NCBI RefSeq assembly: GCF_025252405.1
Contig: NZ_CP104307.1
Coordinates: forward strand, 2,728,001 to 2,792,000
Origin: Flavobacterium sp. TR2
GTDB lineage: Bacteria; Bacteroidota; Bacteroidia; Flavobacteriales; Flavobacteriaceae
Direction: 5' to 3'
Length of the DNA stretch: 64,000 bases
Shown: in pieces, positions 17,147 through 25,425 of the stretch
How the letters are laid out: each line of letters begins with the position of its first letter
Position numbering within the stretch: position 1 is the stretch's first letter
Made by a program: the position numbers and the translations under genes
Notes under the pieces: generated by a model
Seen by the model: the letters and a program-made list of their open reading frames with translations, nothing else
The model's database searches: none
Told to the model about the DNA's origin: nothing

Positions 17147-17596
17147 ATGTTTTCAAAAGCGTGTGAATATGGAATAAGAGCTTCAATATTTATTGCAGCC
17201 AAATCTTCTAAAGGAATTAGGGTTGGAATAAAAGATGTTGCAAAAGAAATTGATTCGCCAGAACCGTTTACAGCCAAAATTATGCAGATTTTGACCAAAG
17301 ACGGCATCATTCATTCAGCAAAAGGAGTGGGGGGAGGTTTTGAAGTCTCGCCTGAGGCATCAAAATCAGTGAAATTAATTCAAATCGTAGATGCTATTGA
17401 CGGAAACAAAATTTACAGCGGCTGCGGAATCGGATTAAAAGAATGCTCAGAAGACCATCCTTGTCCTGTACACTACGAATTCAAGAAAATAAGAGGACTG
17501 CTGTTGGAAATGCTCACTAAAACAACTTTAGAGCAGCTGGCTTCTGATGTAAAATCGGGTGATTTCTTTTTAAAAACATTAAACATAAACGAATAA
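17147..17596 (+). CDS. Rrf2 family transcriptional regulator
   Basis: This 149-residue winged-helix regulator has an N-terminal Rrf2 HTH (MFSKACEYGIRASIFIAAKS through AKEIDSPEPFTAKIMQIL and SAKGVGGGFEV). A cysteine cluster follows, CGIGLKECSEDHPCPVH, which in this family binds a [2Fe-2S] or [4Fe-4S] cluster that senses nitric oxide, oxygen or iron-sulfur status. It lies 21 bases upstream of the azurin gene, so it probably controls this two-gene unit and other targets. NsrR-like nitrosative sensing is one possibility; the signal cannot be fixed from sequence. Confidence 0.93.
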   Translation: MFSKACEYGIRASIFIAAKSSKGIRVGIKDVAKEIDSPEPFTAKIMQILTKDGIIHSAKGVGGGFEVSPEASKSVKLIQIVDAIDGNKIYSGCGIGLKECSEDHPCPVHYEFKKIRGLLLEMLTKTTLEQLASDVKSGDFFLKTLNINE

Positions 17597-17617
17597 CATT
17601 AATAAATTATCATAAAA

Positions 17618-18145
17618 ATGAATGCAAAAACCAAAATGTCAGTATTAATCCTAATGGGATTTTTAGCCGTTACTTCTTGCGGAAAAAAAGAAACAGCGCC
17701 AGCGGAACCAGCAGAAGCAACTGAGGCATCTGCCGAAGGAGAACAAGCGCCGACAGCTGCTCCGACAGAGGAAAATGTTTTAGTTATCGAAGGAAATGAC
17801 CAGATGCAGTTTAATACTAACGAATTGAAAGCGGTTGCAGGAAAACCAATCAAATTGACTTTGAAACACGTTGGTAAAATCCCGAAAGAAGCAATGGGGC
17901 ACAATTTAGTAATCTTGCAAGAAGGAACAGATCAGGCTGCTTTTGCTTTAAAAGCAAATGATGCTAAAGCAACAGATTATATTCCAGAATCTGAAAAAGC
18001 TTCAATTATTGCTCACACAAAATTAATTGGTGGCGGAGAAGAAGACACAATCGAGTTTACAATTGATAAAAAAGGATCATATCCTTTTATTTGCTCTTTT
18101 CCTGGGCACGTAGCCATGATGAAAGGCGTGTTAATTGTTGAGTAA
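17618..18145 (+). CDS. azurin, lipoprotein form
   Basis: This blue type-1 copper protein carries single electrons in the periplasm. The protein is 175 residues, with a lipobox ending at Cys21 and a roughly 30-residue Ala/Glu/Pro-rich linker, so it is membrane-tethered unlike soluble proteobacterial azurins. The cupredoxin domain has the ligand His in KEAMGHNLVI and the C-terminal loop CSFPGHVAMMKG. The loop has Cys, His five residues later and Met four after that, exactly the azurin spacing. It is co-transcribed with the Rrf2 regulator, pointing to a redox or nitric-oxide-linked electron transfer role. Confidence 0.95.
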   Translation: MNAKTKMSVLILMGFLAVTSCGKKETAPAEPAEATEASAEGEQAPTAAPTEENVLVIEGNDQMQFNTNELKAVAGKPIKLTLKHVGKIPKEAMGHNLVILQEGTDQAAFALKANDAKATDYIPESEKASIIAHTKLIGGGEEDTIEFTIDKKGSYPFICSFPGHVAMMKGVLIVE

Positions 18146-18150
18146 ATAAT

Positions 18151-18190
18151 AAAACTCCAAATGCTATAAAATAGGTTTGGAGTTTTTTTA
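18151..18190 (+). terminator. terminator after azurin
   Basis: AAAACTCCAAA pairs with TTTGGAGTTTTTT, followed by T-rich sequence, 6 bases after the azurin stop. Confidence 0.8.
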
Positions 18191-18340
18191 AAACCAATAA
18201 AAGATAATAATGTCTTTTATTGCAATAACAAAAGAACCTTTGGTATTGAAATAAATATACGTAAAACCTTATTATTTTATGTAAGCATAATATTTTTCAA
18301 TAAAAATAATTGAGGCTCTTCATTTTAAATTAATAATGAT

Positions 18341-18348
18341 TATTTTTG
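18341..18348 (+). promoter_or_regulatory. promoter -7 box for the alpha-oxoamine synthase
   Basis: TATTTTTG matches TAnnTTTG, 37 bases before the start at 18386. The nearest TTG (18310-18312) is at a longer spacing than usual. Confidence 0.4.
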
Positions 18349-18385
18349 CTCGCTGATTAAGTAAAAAAAATTACTACATAATATT

Positions 18386-19645
18386 ATGGTAAAAGATTTA
18401 TTCGAAAGAATTCAGGACAATAAAGGACCTTTAGGAAAATGGGCTTCTCAAGCAGAAGGTTATTATGTTTTCCCAAAGTTAGAAGGAGAGTTGGGTCCTA
18501 GAATGCAATTTCACGGAAAAAATATTTTAAACTGGAGTTTAAATGATTATTTAGGTTTAGCTAATCATCCAGAGGTTCGTCAAGCAGATACAGATGCAGC
18601 TATTCAGTTTGGTGCAGCATATCCGATGGGAGCTCGTATGATGTCTGGACACACTACGTACCACGAGCAGTTGGAAAATGAATTGGCGGAGTTCGTAATG
18701 AAAGAATCTGCTTATTTGCTGAATTTTGGTTACCAAGGAATGGTTTCTATCATTGACGCTTTGGTTACAAAAAATGACATTATCGTTTATGACGTAGATT
18801 CACACGCTTGTATCATTGATGGTGTTCGTTTGCACATGGGTAAACGTTTCACATACAAACACAATGATTTGGAAAGTATGGAGAAAAACTTGCAGCGTGC
18901 TACTAAAATGGCAGAAGAAACAGGCGGAGGTATTTTATTTATTACTGAAGGTGTTTTCGGAATGCGCGGGCAGCAAGGAAAATTAAAAGAAATTGCCGAA
19001 TTAAAGAAAAAATACAATTTCAGATTATTGGTAGATGATGCTCACGGTTTTGGTACATTAGGTAAAACTGGTGCTGGAGCAGGTGAGGAACAGGGAGTTC
19101 AAGATCAGATTGATGTTTACTTCTCTACTTTTGCAAAATCTATGGCTAATATTGGAGCTTTCGTAGCGGCTGATAAAACAGTTATCGATTATTTGAAATA
19201 CAACTTGCGTTCTCAAATGTTTGCTAAAGCATTGCCAATGATTCAGACAATTGGATCTTTGAAGCGTTTAGAGTTGTTGCGTAAATCTTCTGCAATTAAA
19301 GACAAACTTTGGGAAAACGTAAACGCATTGCAAAACGGTCTTAAAGAAAAAGGATTTAATATTGGAGATACAAATACTTGCATTACACCAGTTTACTTGG
19401 AAGGAAGTATTCCTGAGGCAATGGTGATGGTAAACGATTTAAGAGAAAACTATGGTATTTTCCTTTCTATCGTTGTATATCCAGTTATTCCAAAAGGAAT
19501 TATCTTATTGAGAATGATTCCTACAGCTTCTCATACATTAGAAGACATCAATGAGACGTTAACAGCTTTTGAAGCAATCCGCGAGAAACTGACTAACGGA
19601 ACTTATAAAGAAATTGCAGAGCGCACAACTGTTGACGTTTCGTAA
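18386..19645 (+). CDS. alpha-oxoamine synthase family (serine palmitoyltransferase / cysteate acyltransferase type)
   Basis: This 419-residue PLP enzyme condenses an amino acid with an acyl thioester, releasing CO2. The cofactor site is visible: GYQGMVSIIDAL, VDSHACIIDG, VDDAHGFGTLG (Asp218, His220), and the Schiff-base Lys251 in FSTFAKSMANIGAF. It lacks the strong 2-amino-3-ketobutyrate ligase and BioF hallmarks I would expect, and has an N-terminal extension (residues 1-45) like bacterial serine palmitoyltransferases. In Flavobacterium this branch is expected to start sphingolipid or capnine (sulfonolipid) synthesis, with serine or cysteate as amino acid. It is monocistronic, with a terminator 40 bases later. 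The acyl acceptor is inferred. Confidence 0.88.
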   Translation: MVKDLFERIQDNKGPLGKWASQAEGYYVFPKLEGELGPRMQFHGKNILNWSLNDYLGLANHPEVRQADTDAAIQFGAAYPMGARMMSGHTTYHEQLENELAEFVMKESAYLLNFGYQGMVSIIDALVTKNDIIVYDVDSHACIIDGVRLHMGKRFTYKHNDLESMEKNLQRATKMAEETGGGILFITEGVFGMRGQQGKLKEIAELKKKYNFRLLVDDAHGFGTLGKTGAGAGEEQGVQDQIDVYFSTFAKSMANIGAFVAADKTVIDYLKYNLRSQMFAKALPMIQTIGSLKRLELLRKSSAIKDKLWENVNALQNGLKEKGFNIGDTNTCITPVYLEGSIPEAMVMVNDLRENYGIFLSIVVYPVIPKGIILLRMIPTASHTLEDINETLTAFEAIREKLTNGTYKEIAERTTVDVS

Positions 19646-19685
19646 ATTCATCATAAAATAGATTTCCTTAAGTGGGAATTATGTA

Positions 19686-19720
19686 AAAAAATCCATTTGT
19701 TCTACGAATGGATTTTTTTT
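19686..19720 (+). terminator. terminator after the oxoamine synthase
   Basis: AAAATCCATT / AATGGATTTTTTTT stem with a 9-base loop and T run. Confidence 0.8.
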
Positions 19721-19768
19721 ATTTAGGGTAACTTTATAATCATAATCACAAAATAAAAATAAAGAATT

Positions 19769-20257
19769 ATGAAAAAAGTACTAACACTAATAACTGTAGT
19801 TTCCTTGTCGGTTTTTGCTTCTTGTAAAAAAGAAACGACGACAACAGAGCCAGTACAAATTACGCCAAGTCCACCAAAAGAAGCTGAAATTGCAGAGCCT
19901 GCAGGCGATCAATGTTATGCTTGGAAAGCCAATGGAAATGTTATAGAAATGAGTTTTAATGTCAATTCTCATCAAGAAGTAAACGGAAAACTAAGCTATA
20001 ATTTGGTTGGAAAAGATAAAAACGAAGGAACTTTAATAGGGAATATGAAAGGGGATACTTTGGTTGCTGATTATACTTTTTCTTCTGAAGGCGTTTCTTC
20101 TGTAAGAGAAGTTGTTTTTCTGCAAAAGGACGGAGCTTTCATTGAAGGATACGGCGATGTTGTAGAAGCAAATGACAAAGTTTCTTTTAAAGATAAATCA
20201 AAGCTGAAATTTGATCAAAAAAATACTTTGGTTAAAGTAGATTGCAAAGTAGAGTAA
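19769..20257 (+). CDS. small lipoprotein of unknown function
   Basis: This 162-residue protein has a lipobox (SVFASC, Cys19), a Thr/Pro/Glu-rich linker and then a beta-rich domain (CYAWKANGNVIEMSFNV, GTLIGNMKGDTLVADYTFSSEG). Two cysteines, one early in the domain and one near the end (VDCKVE), could pair. I do not recognise a named family. The lipoprotein at 41116 has a similar layout of linker plus a small domain beginning with a Cys-containing strand, but the similarity is too weak to call homology. It is a single-gene unit with its own terminator. Confidence 0.75.
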   Translation: MKKVLTLITVVSLSVFASCKKETTTTEPVQITPSPPKEAEIAEPAGDQCYAWKANGNVIEMSFNVNSHQEVNGKLSYNLVGKDKNEGTLIGNMKGDTLVADYTFSSEGVSSVREVVFLQKDGAFIEGYGDVVEANDKVSFKDKSKLKFDQKNTLVKVDCKVE

Positions 20258-20274
20258 TAATGTGTTCTATAAAA

Positions 20275-20314
20275 TGAAAAATCCATTCGTTTGGGGGCGA
20301 ATGGATTTTTTTAT
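20275..20314. terminator. bidirectional terminator
   Basis: AAAAATCCATTCG / CGAATGGATTTTT stem with a T run, between convergent genes ending at 20257 (+) and 20340 (-). Confidence 0.82.
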
Positions 20315-20339
20315 TTTGATTACTGAAATTGAAAACCGA

Positions 20340-21458
20340 TTATAGATTTTTTAAATATGTTTTTCTCTGACAGTGGATAGTTGGATCAAAGTTTTTCCAA
20401 AGCAAATGGATAGCATTATTCTCCAATAATTCGGGAGTTCTAATGCAAGTTTGAATTCCTTTTGCTGAAAAAGTCTTGTAATATTCATCAAAAATAATAG
20501 CCGTTACGCCTTTGTTTTGATAGTCAGGATGAACTCCGATGAGGTAAAAAACGACATCTTTACTGTGCTTTTTCGCTTTTAATAATTGCAGAAAACCAAA
20601 TGGGAACAATTTACCTCTAATTTTTTGTAAAGCTTCAACAAAACTTGGCATTACAATACTAAAAGCGACTAAATTATCGTCTTTATCAACTACAAATTTG
20701 ATGTATTCAGGATTAATGAAGCTAATGTATTTCTTTTTAAAATACTCTTTTTGAACATCAGAAATGGCTACAAATGAAGCTAGTTTTTCATACGATTCGT
20801 TAAACAAATCAAACATTTTGTCTACGTGAGGCATAATGTCTTTTGTTTTGGTAAAATTCAGTGCTTTTAACCCGTAGCGTTTCTTGATTAATTCTTGAGC
20901 CTTTTGAAAGAATTCTGGTTTAACATTAGAAAAAGGAAATATACTTTCAATATATTGTTTTTCAACTTGAAAACCCAATTCTTCAAAATGTCTCACATAA
21001 TATTCGTGGTTATACCATGTAATCATAGTTCCAACCTGATCATAGCCTTCGGTAAGAACTCCAACTTTGTCTAAATTTGAGAATCCCATTGGGCCTTCAG
21101 CGTGTTCTAAGTTGTGTTTTCTTCCTAATTCATAAACTTTTTCAAGAAGTGCTTTTGTAACTTCAATATCATCGATTACATCAAACCATCCAAAGCGTAC
21201 TTTTCTTTTATGCTGATTGTTTACTTCAGACCAATTGATAATGGCAGTAATGCGCCCCACAATTTTATTGTCTCTATAAGCCAAGTAAAAGTAAGCTTCA
21301 GCATTATCAAAAGCAGGATTTTTAGTTTTGTCAAAAGATTCCAATTCATCCGAAATAATAGGCGGTACCCAATACGGATTGTCTTTATACAATGAAAAAG
21401 GAAATTTAATGTATTCGGTTAATTCTTTCTTGCTTTTGGCTTCTTTAATTGTAATCAT
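20340..21458 (-). CDS. GNAT-like acetyltransferase family protein
   Basis: This 372-residue protein is built from GNAT-like folds. The C-terminal half has VVFYLIGVHPDYQNKGVTAIIFDEY, which matches the acetyl-CoA-binding Q/RxxGxG/A region (QNKGVTA). The N-terminal half has AYFYLAYRDNKIVGRITAIIN, a second GNAT-type strand. This double-GNAT family of about 370 residues is widespread in Bacteroidota and is sometimes mislabelled. The substrate is unknown. It is a single-gene unit upstream of nothing on its strand. Confidence 0.8.
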   Translation of the reverse strand: MITIKEAKSKKELTEYIKFPFSLYKDNPYWVPPIISDELESFDKTKNPAFDNAEAYFYLAYRDNKIVGRITAIINWSEVNNQHKRKVRFGWFDVIDDIEVTKALLEKVYELGRKHNLEHAEGPMGFSNLDKVGVLTEGYDQVGTMITWYNHEYYVRHFEELGFQVEKQYIESIFPFSNVKPEFFQKAQELIKKRYGLKALNFTKTKDIMPHVDKMFDLFNESYEKLASFVAISDVQKEYFKKKYISFINPEYIKFVVDKDDNLVAFSIVMPSFVEALQKIRGKLFPFGFLQLLKAKKHSKDVVFYLIGVHPDYQNKGVTAIIFDEYYKTFSAKGIQTCIRTPELLENNAIHLLWKNFDPTIHCQRKTYLKNL

Positions 21459-21501
21459 TAGATGGTATTAAGAGTCCTTAAAGGATCTAGTTATTTATGT
21501 T

Positions 21502-22470
21502 TTATTCGTATTTCGCTTTACGTCTTCTTTCTTTTTCCTGATAATCTATTGCTTTCTCGTTTTCAGGATTCTTTTTTGCTCTTGCTGCAGCTTTATTTTC
21601 TATCTGTTTTTCTTTGTACCAGCCATCATAACGCCATGATACTCCAACCCCGCCATATAAAATAGAAGGCGTATTTTTAAAGTTGGTGCTTATAGAAGCA
21701 TCAACCTGTAAATTTGAAGAAAGTAAGTACGCGGCTCCTCCACGAAGAATCGAATCGCTGTAAAAATCGCTTTTGTATCCTTGATTTTCAATAAAACCAG
21801 ACCAACGGTCATTAAATCCGTGCGTCAAAGTTAATACATATCCGTAACTTGGATAGTCTGTACCGATATAATCTGCAATAATATTGGTAACAAAAACCCA
21901 AGATCCGCCTCCAAGAAGGTTTTGGGTAATGATCGAAACTTTAGGAGAAATGGCTCCATCTGGAGAAAAATAATAAGGATTGTCAGCGCCAACAAAATTG
22001 GCTCCCGCAAAAACTGAAACCGCAGGAATCAGCTCGCGCCATTGAAAATTGCGATTGGCTTTGTAGCTGTAAATATTCACTTCGCGTTTATAATTTTTAT
22101 ACGGATCGTAAATAAGGTATTTTGCTCCTAAAACGGTTTGTCTAAAATTGTTTTTTTTGTAGCTGGTGTACGGAGTGTCAAAATTTTCTGCCTGATACTG
22201 CAGATCAGCAATAAACTCTAATTGTTCTAAAAAAGCGCCAAATCGTATGGTTAAATCTGTGCCAAATCCGCTGGCATCATAATTTAGCAAGTCGTGTTTT
22301 TCTTTAATGCCATAAACGCCGAGTTCGGCTTGAATTACAGATTTTCCGACAGCATAGGCCGACATGGTTTCACCAGGACGATTGGAATTGATAACGTCAG
22401 TGTATTGCGCAAAAAATAGTTGTGGAATAAAAAAAAGTACCGGGGCAAGTAAGTTTTTAATTTGGAACAT
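21502..22470 (-). CDS. outer-membrane beta-barrel 'transporter' family protein
   Basis: This 322-residue exported protein has a signal peptide ending in FFAQ, then many amphipathic strands ending with aromatic residues. The start of the mature protein (INSNRPGETMSAYAVGKSVIQAELGVYG) is typical of the putative MetA-pathway-type transporter family in Bacteroidota. The last 35 residues are a charged coiled tail (KEKQIENKAAARAKKNPENEK). No transported substrate can be assigned. It overlaps no neighbours and diverges from the DUF4834 gene. Confidence 0.78.
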   Translation of the reverse strand: MFQIKNLLAPVLFFIPQLFFAQYTDVINSNRPGETMSAYAVGKSVIQAELGVYGIKEKHDLLNYDASGFGTDLTIRFGAFLEQLEFIADLQYQAENFDTPYTSYKKNNFRQTVLGAKYLIYDPYKNYKREVNIYSYKANRNFQWRELIPAVSVFAGANFVGADNPYYFSPDGAISPKVSIITQNLLGGGSWVFVTNIIADYIGTDYPSYGYVLTLTHGFNDRWSGFIENQGYKSDFYSDSILRGGAAYLLSSNLQVDASISTNFKNTPSILYGGVGVSWRYDGWYKEKQIENKAAARAKKNPENEKAIDYQEKERRRKAKYE

Positions 22471-22593
22471 ATAATTTTTTTTGGATTAAAAAATAATAAC
22501 GCATTTCAAATGTACATATTTTATTATTTATTTAAGATTCATATTTTATTTTTAAGGATTGGATTTATTAATTTTGGAAAAAAATATATAGTT

Positions 22594-22887
22594 ATGCAAG
22601 AAGCATCATTTTCAGGTTTGTTTAAGACCATCATGTGGGTTATAGCTTTTTATTACATTTTTAAATTTTTAGCTAGAATCTTTTTGCCAGTATTGGTTAA
22701 AAAAGCGGTAGAAAATGCCAGCGAAAATTTTCAAAGACAGCAGCAGCAGTATAATCAAGGCAATACGTATCAGAACAATCGCAATACAAATAATAATGAT
22801 GAAATAATCATTAATACGGCTAATGCCAAAAACCCGCGCGAAACCAAAAAAGTGGGAGAGTATGTTGATTACGAAGAAATAGATTAG
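22594..22887 (+). CDS. DUF4834 family small membrane protein
   Basis: This 97-residue protein has one membrane helix (KTIMWVIAFYYIFKFLARIFLPVLV) then a Gln/Asn-rich linker and a charged C-terminal tail (ETKKVGEYVDYEEID). This layout is the DUF4834 family of Bacteroidota. An open frame extends 44 codons upstream, but those codons encode low-quality Phe/Ile-rich sequence, so I start at the ATG at 22594. It lies 49 bases upstream of the YfhO gene and is probably in its operon. Confidence 0.8.
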   Translation: MQEASFSGLFKTIMWVIAFYYIFKFLARIFLPVLVKKAVENASENFQRQQQQYNQGNTYQNNRNTNNNDEIIINTANAKNPRETKKVGEYVDYEEID

Positions 22888-22936
22888 ATTTGTGTCCTGA
22901 AAATTTAGGATTCATTTTAACCCAAACCAGCCAAAA

Positions 22937-25375
22937 TTGAAAATAGTAAATAAGTTCTATCCGCACGCCCTTGTTATCTTGGGCTTTATTTTTGTTTCGT
23001 TAATTTATTTTTATCCAGTTCTTCAAGGAAAGCAAATTTTCCAGTCAGATATTGCGCAATACACCGGAATGGCAAAAGAGCAAAATGACTTTAGAGCGAT
23101 GGAAAATGCTGAGCCTTATTGGACAAACTCTGCTTTTGGAGGTATGCCAACGTATCAGCTTGGAGCAAATTATCCGAACGATTTTATTGGCAAGGTTGAT
23201 GATGTGCTACGTTTTCTTCCTCGCCCTGCAGATTACTTATTCTTATATTTTCTTGGTTTTTACGGTTTATTATTGGTTTTAAAAACTGATCCTTTGAAAG
23301 CCTTTATCGGTTCAATTGCGTTTGGCTTTTCAACTTACATGATCATTATTTTAGGAGTTGGACACAATGCAAAAGCGCACGCCATTGCATATATGCCTTT
23401 GGTAATTGCTGGATTTATACTCGTCTTTCAGAAAAAATACATAAAAGGAGGGTTGCTGACCATGTTTGCGGTGGCATTAGAAATTAGTGCCAACCACTTT
23501 CAAATGACCTATTATTTATTGATTTTCTTATTAATCCTTTCTGGTTATTATGCTTATAATTTTATAAAAGAGAAAGATTTTAAAGGACTTTTAATTTCTT
23601 GCGGAGTTTTGCTTGTTGCTGGTATTTTTGCCTTGGGTGCTAATGCTGGTAATTTGATGGCCACAAATGAATATGCCAAATACAGTATTAGAGATAAAAG
23701 CGAGCTGACTTTTAATCCAGATGGATCTAAAAATCAAACTACTGCTTCTATGACTACAGATTATATCACGGAGTATAGTTATGGTATAGCAGAGAGTTTA
23801 AATTTAATTGCTCCTAGAATTTTTGGAGGGTCAAGCCATGAAAATGTAGGTACAGACAGTAGTATGTATGCATTTATGCTTGAGCAGGGAGTTCCTGCAT
23901 CTCAAGCTCAGGATTTTGTTTCGGGTATGCCTACGTATTGGGGAGACCAGCCAATTGTTTCGGCACCGGCTTATATTGGAGCTGTAGTTTTCTTTTTGGC
24001 AGTTTTAGCTTTATTTATAGACGAAAGAAAAATCAAATATGTTTTTCTTGCAGGAGCACTTTTCACTTTAGTGCTTTCTTGGGGAAAAAACTTCTCTTTA
24101 TTGACTGACTTTTTTATTGAATATGTTCCGCTTTACGATAAATTTAGAGCAGTATCTTCAATTCAGGTTATTTTAGAATTATGTTTCCCTGTTCTAGCTG
24201 TTATGGGATTGCAATCATTCTTTAAAGCTAAAGATGAGCCAAAACTGCAGCAGAAAGCACTTGTGCAGACAGGAGTTTTCGGTTTAGGAGTGCTTGTTAT
24301 TTTACTGATTGCAAAAAGCTTCTTCCATTTTACAGGAACAAGTGATCAATATTTTTTAGAGAGCTACGGACCAGGATTCGTTGATGCTTTAAAAGAGGAC
24401 AGAATGACGATGTATTACGCAGATATATTGCGATCTGGATTTTTAATCGTAATTACTTTTGTTGTACTGTGGATGTTTATCAAAAGCAAATTCTCTCAGA
24501 CCACAACTTTAATTGTGATTGGAATTGTAATGATCTTTGATTTATTTTTTGTGGACAAAAAATACGTTTCTGCCAAAGATTTTGTAAGCCCAGTTCAGAT
24601 TGCGGCACCTTTCCAAGAGACACAAGCAGATGCTCAGATTTTAAAAGACACTTCTATTTACCGTGTGTTTGATCTTCAGGGGCAACTGCAAGGAAGATCT
24701 TCTTATTTCCATAAAACAATTGGAGGATATAGCGCGGTAAGACCAAGAAGAATGCAGCAATTGTACGATTATCAAATTGCTAAAAATAATCTTGAAGTGC
24801 TTAATATGTTGAATGTTAAGTATGTTATTCAAGTGGATAAAGACGGAAACCCAATTCCTGCAGTAAATCCAGATGCTAACGGAAATGCTTGGTTTGTGGA
24901 GACAGTAAAATTGGTAAACAAACCAGATGATGTAATGAAAGCTCTGAACACTTTGGATACTAAAAAAGTAGCGGTTTTCAATGTTCATGAGCACGAAAGC
25001 AAATTCCAAAACGCAAGATTAAAGAAAGCCTTTGATACAAATGGCACGATTAAAGTTGTTACGTACAAGCCAAATTACATCAAATACAAATCAGAAAATA
25101 AAGGAGATGGTTTAGCTGTTTTCTCTGAAATGTATTATAAAAATGGTTGGAATGCTTATATTGACGGTAAGCTGACAGATCATTTCCCTGTAGATTATGT
25201 TTTAAGAGCAATGGAAGTTCCAGCAGGAAAACATACTATTGAATTTAAATTTGAGCCTCAGATTATTAAAACAGGAGGAACAATTACTTTAATAAGTTCA
25301 ATTGGAATGCTATTGCTTTTGGTTGGAGGAGTTTATTTTGAAAGTAAAAATTCTAATAAGAAAAAAGAAGCCTAG
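22937..25375 (+). CDS. YfhO family multi-pass membrane protein
   Basis: This 812-residue protein has about a dozen membrane helices. The N-terminal lumenal loop has IFQSDIAQYTGMAKEQNDFR, the loop common to GT-C-type glycosyltransferases of the YfhO family. In Firmicutes YfhO glycosylates lipoteichoic acid; in Bacteroidota the role is unproven but probably glycan modification at the membrane. The C-terminal part is a soluble beta domain (VFSEMYYKNGWNAYIDGKL, YVLRAMEVPAGKHTIEFKF) with a final helix. The start is TTG at 22937, because no ATG precedes the first conserved helix. It is followed closely by a glycosyltransferase and a flippase. Confidence 0.88.
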   Translation: MKIVNKFYPHALVILGFIFVSLIYFYPVLQGKQIFQSDIAQYTGMAKEQNDFRAMENAEPYWTNSAFGGMPTYQLGANYPNDFIGKVDDVLRFLPRPADYLFLYFLGFYGLLLVLKTDPLKAFIGSIAFGFSTYMIIILGVGHNAKAHAIAYMPLVIAGFILVFQKKYIKGGLLTMFAVALEISANHFQMTYYLLIFLLILSGYYAYNFIKEKDFKGLLISCGVLLVAGIFALGANAGNLMATNEYAKYSIRDKSELTFNPDGSKNQTTASMTTDYITEYSYGIAESLNLIAPRIFGGSSHENVGTDSSMYAFMLEQGVPASQAQDFVSGMPTYWGDQPIVSAPAYIGAVVFFLAVLALFIDERKIKYVFLAGALFTLVLSWGKNFSLLTDFFIEYVPLYDKFRAVSSIQVILELCFPVLAVMGLQSFFKAKDEPKLQQKALVQTGVFGLGVLVILLIAKSFFHFTGTSDQYFLESYGPGFVDALKEDRMTMYYADILRSGFLIVITFVVLWMFIKSKFSQTTTLIVIGIVMIFDLFFVDKKYVSAKDFVSPVQIAAPFQETQADAQILKDTSIYRVFDLQGQLQGRSSYFHKTIGGYSAVRPRRMQQLYDYQIAKNNLEVLNMLNVKYVIQVDKDGNPIPAVNPDANGNAWFVETVKLVNKPDDVMKALNTLDTKKVAVFNVHEHESKFQNARLKKAFDTNGTIKVVTYKPNYIKYKSENKGDGLAVFSEMYYKNGWNAYIDGKLTDHFPVDYVLRAMEVPAGKHTIEFKFEPQIIKTGGTITLISSIGMLLLLVGGVYFESKNSNKKKEA

Positions 25376-25425
25376 TACTTCAAAATTCTAAATTTGCACT
25401 TTAAAAAAAATTAAACTCATTTTCC

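Noticed and set aside
22462..22593. Upstream extension of the DUF4834 gene
   Set aside because: The 44 extra codons are Phe/Ile-rich and not family-like; the ATG at 22594 gives the normal start.
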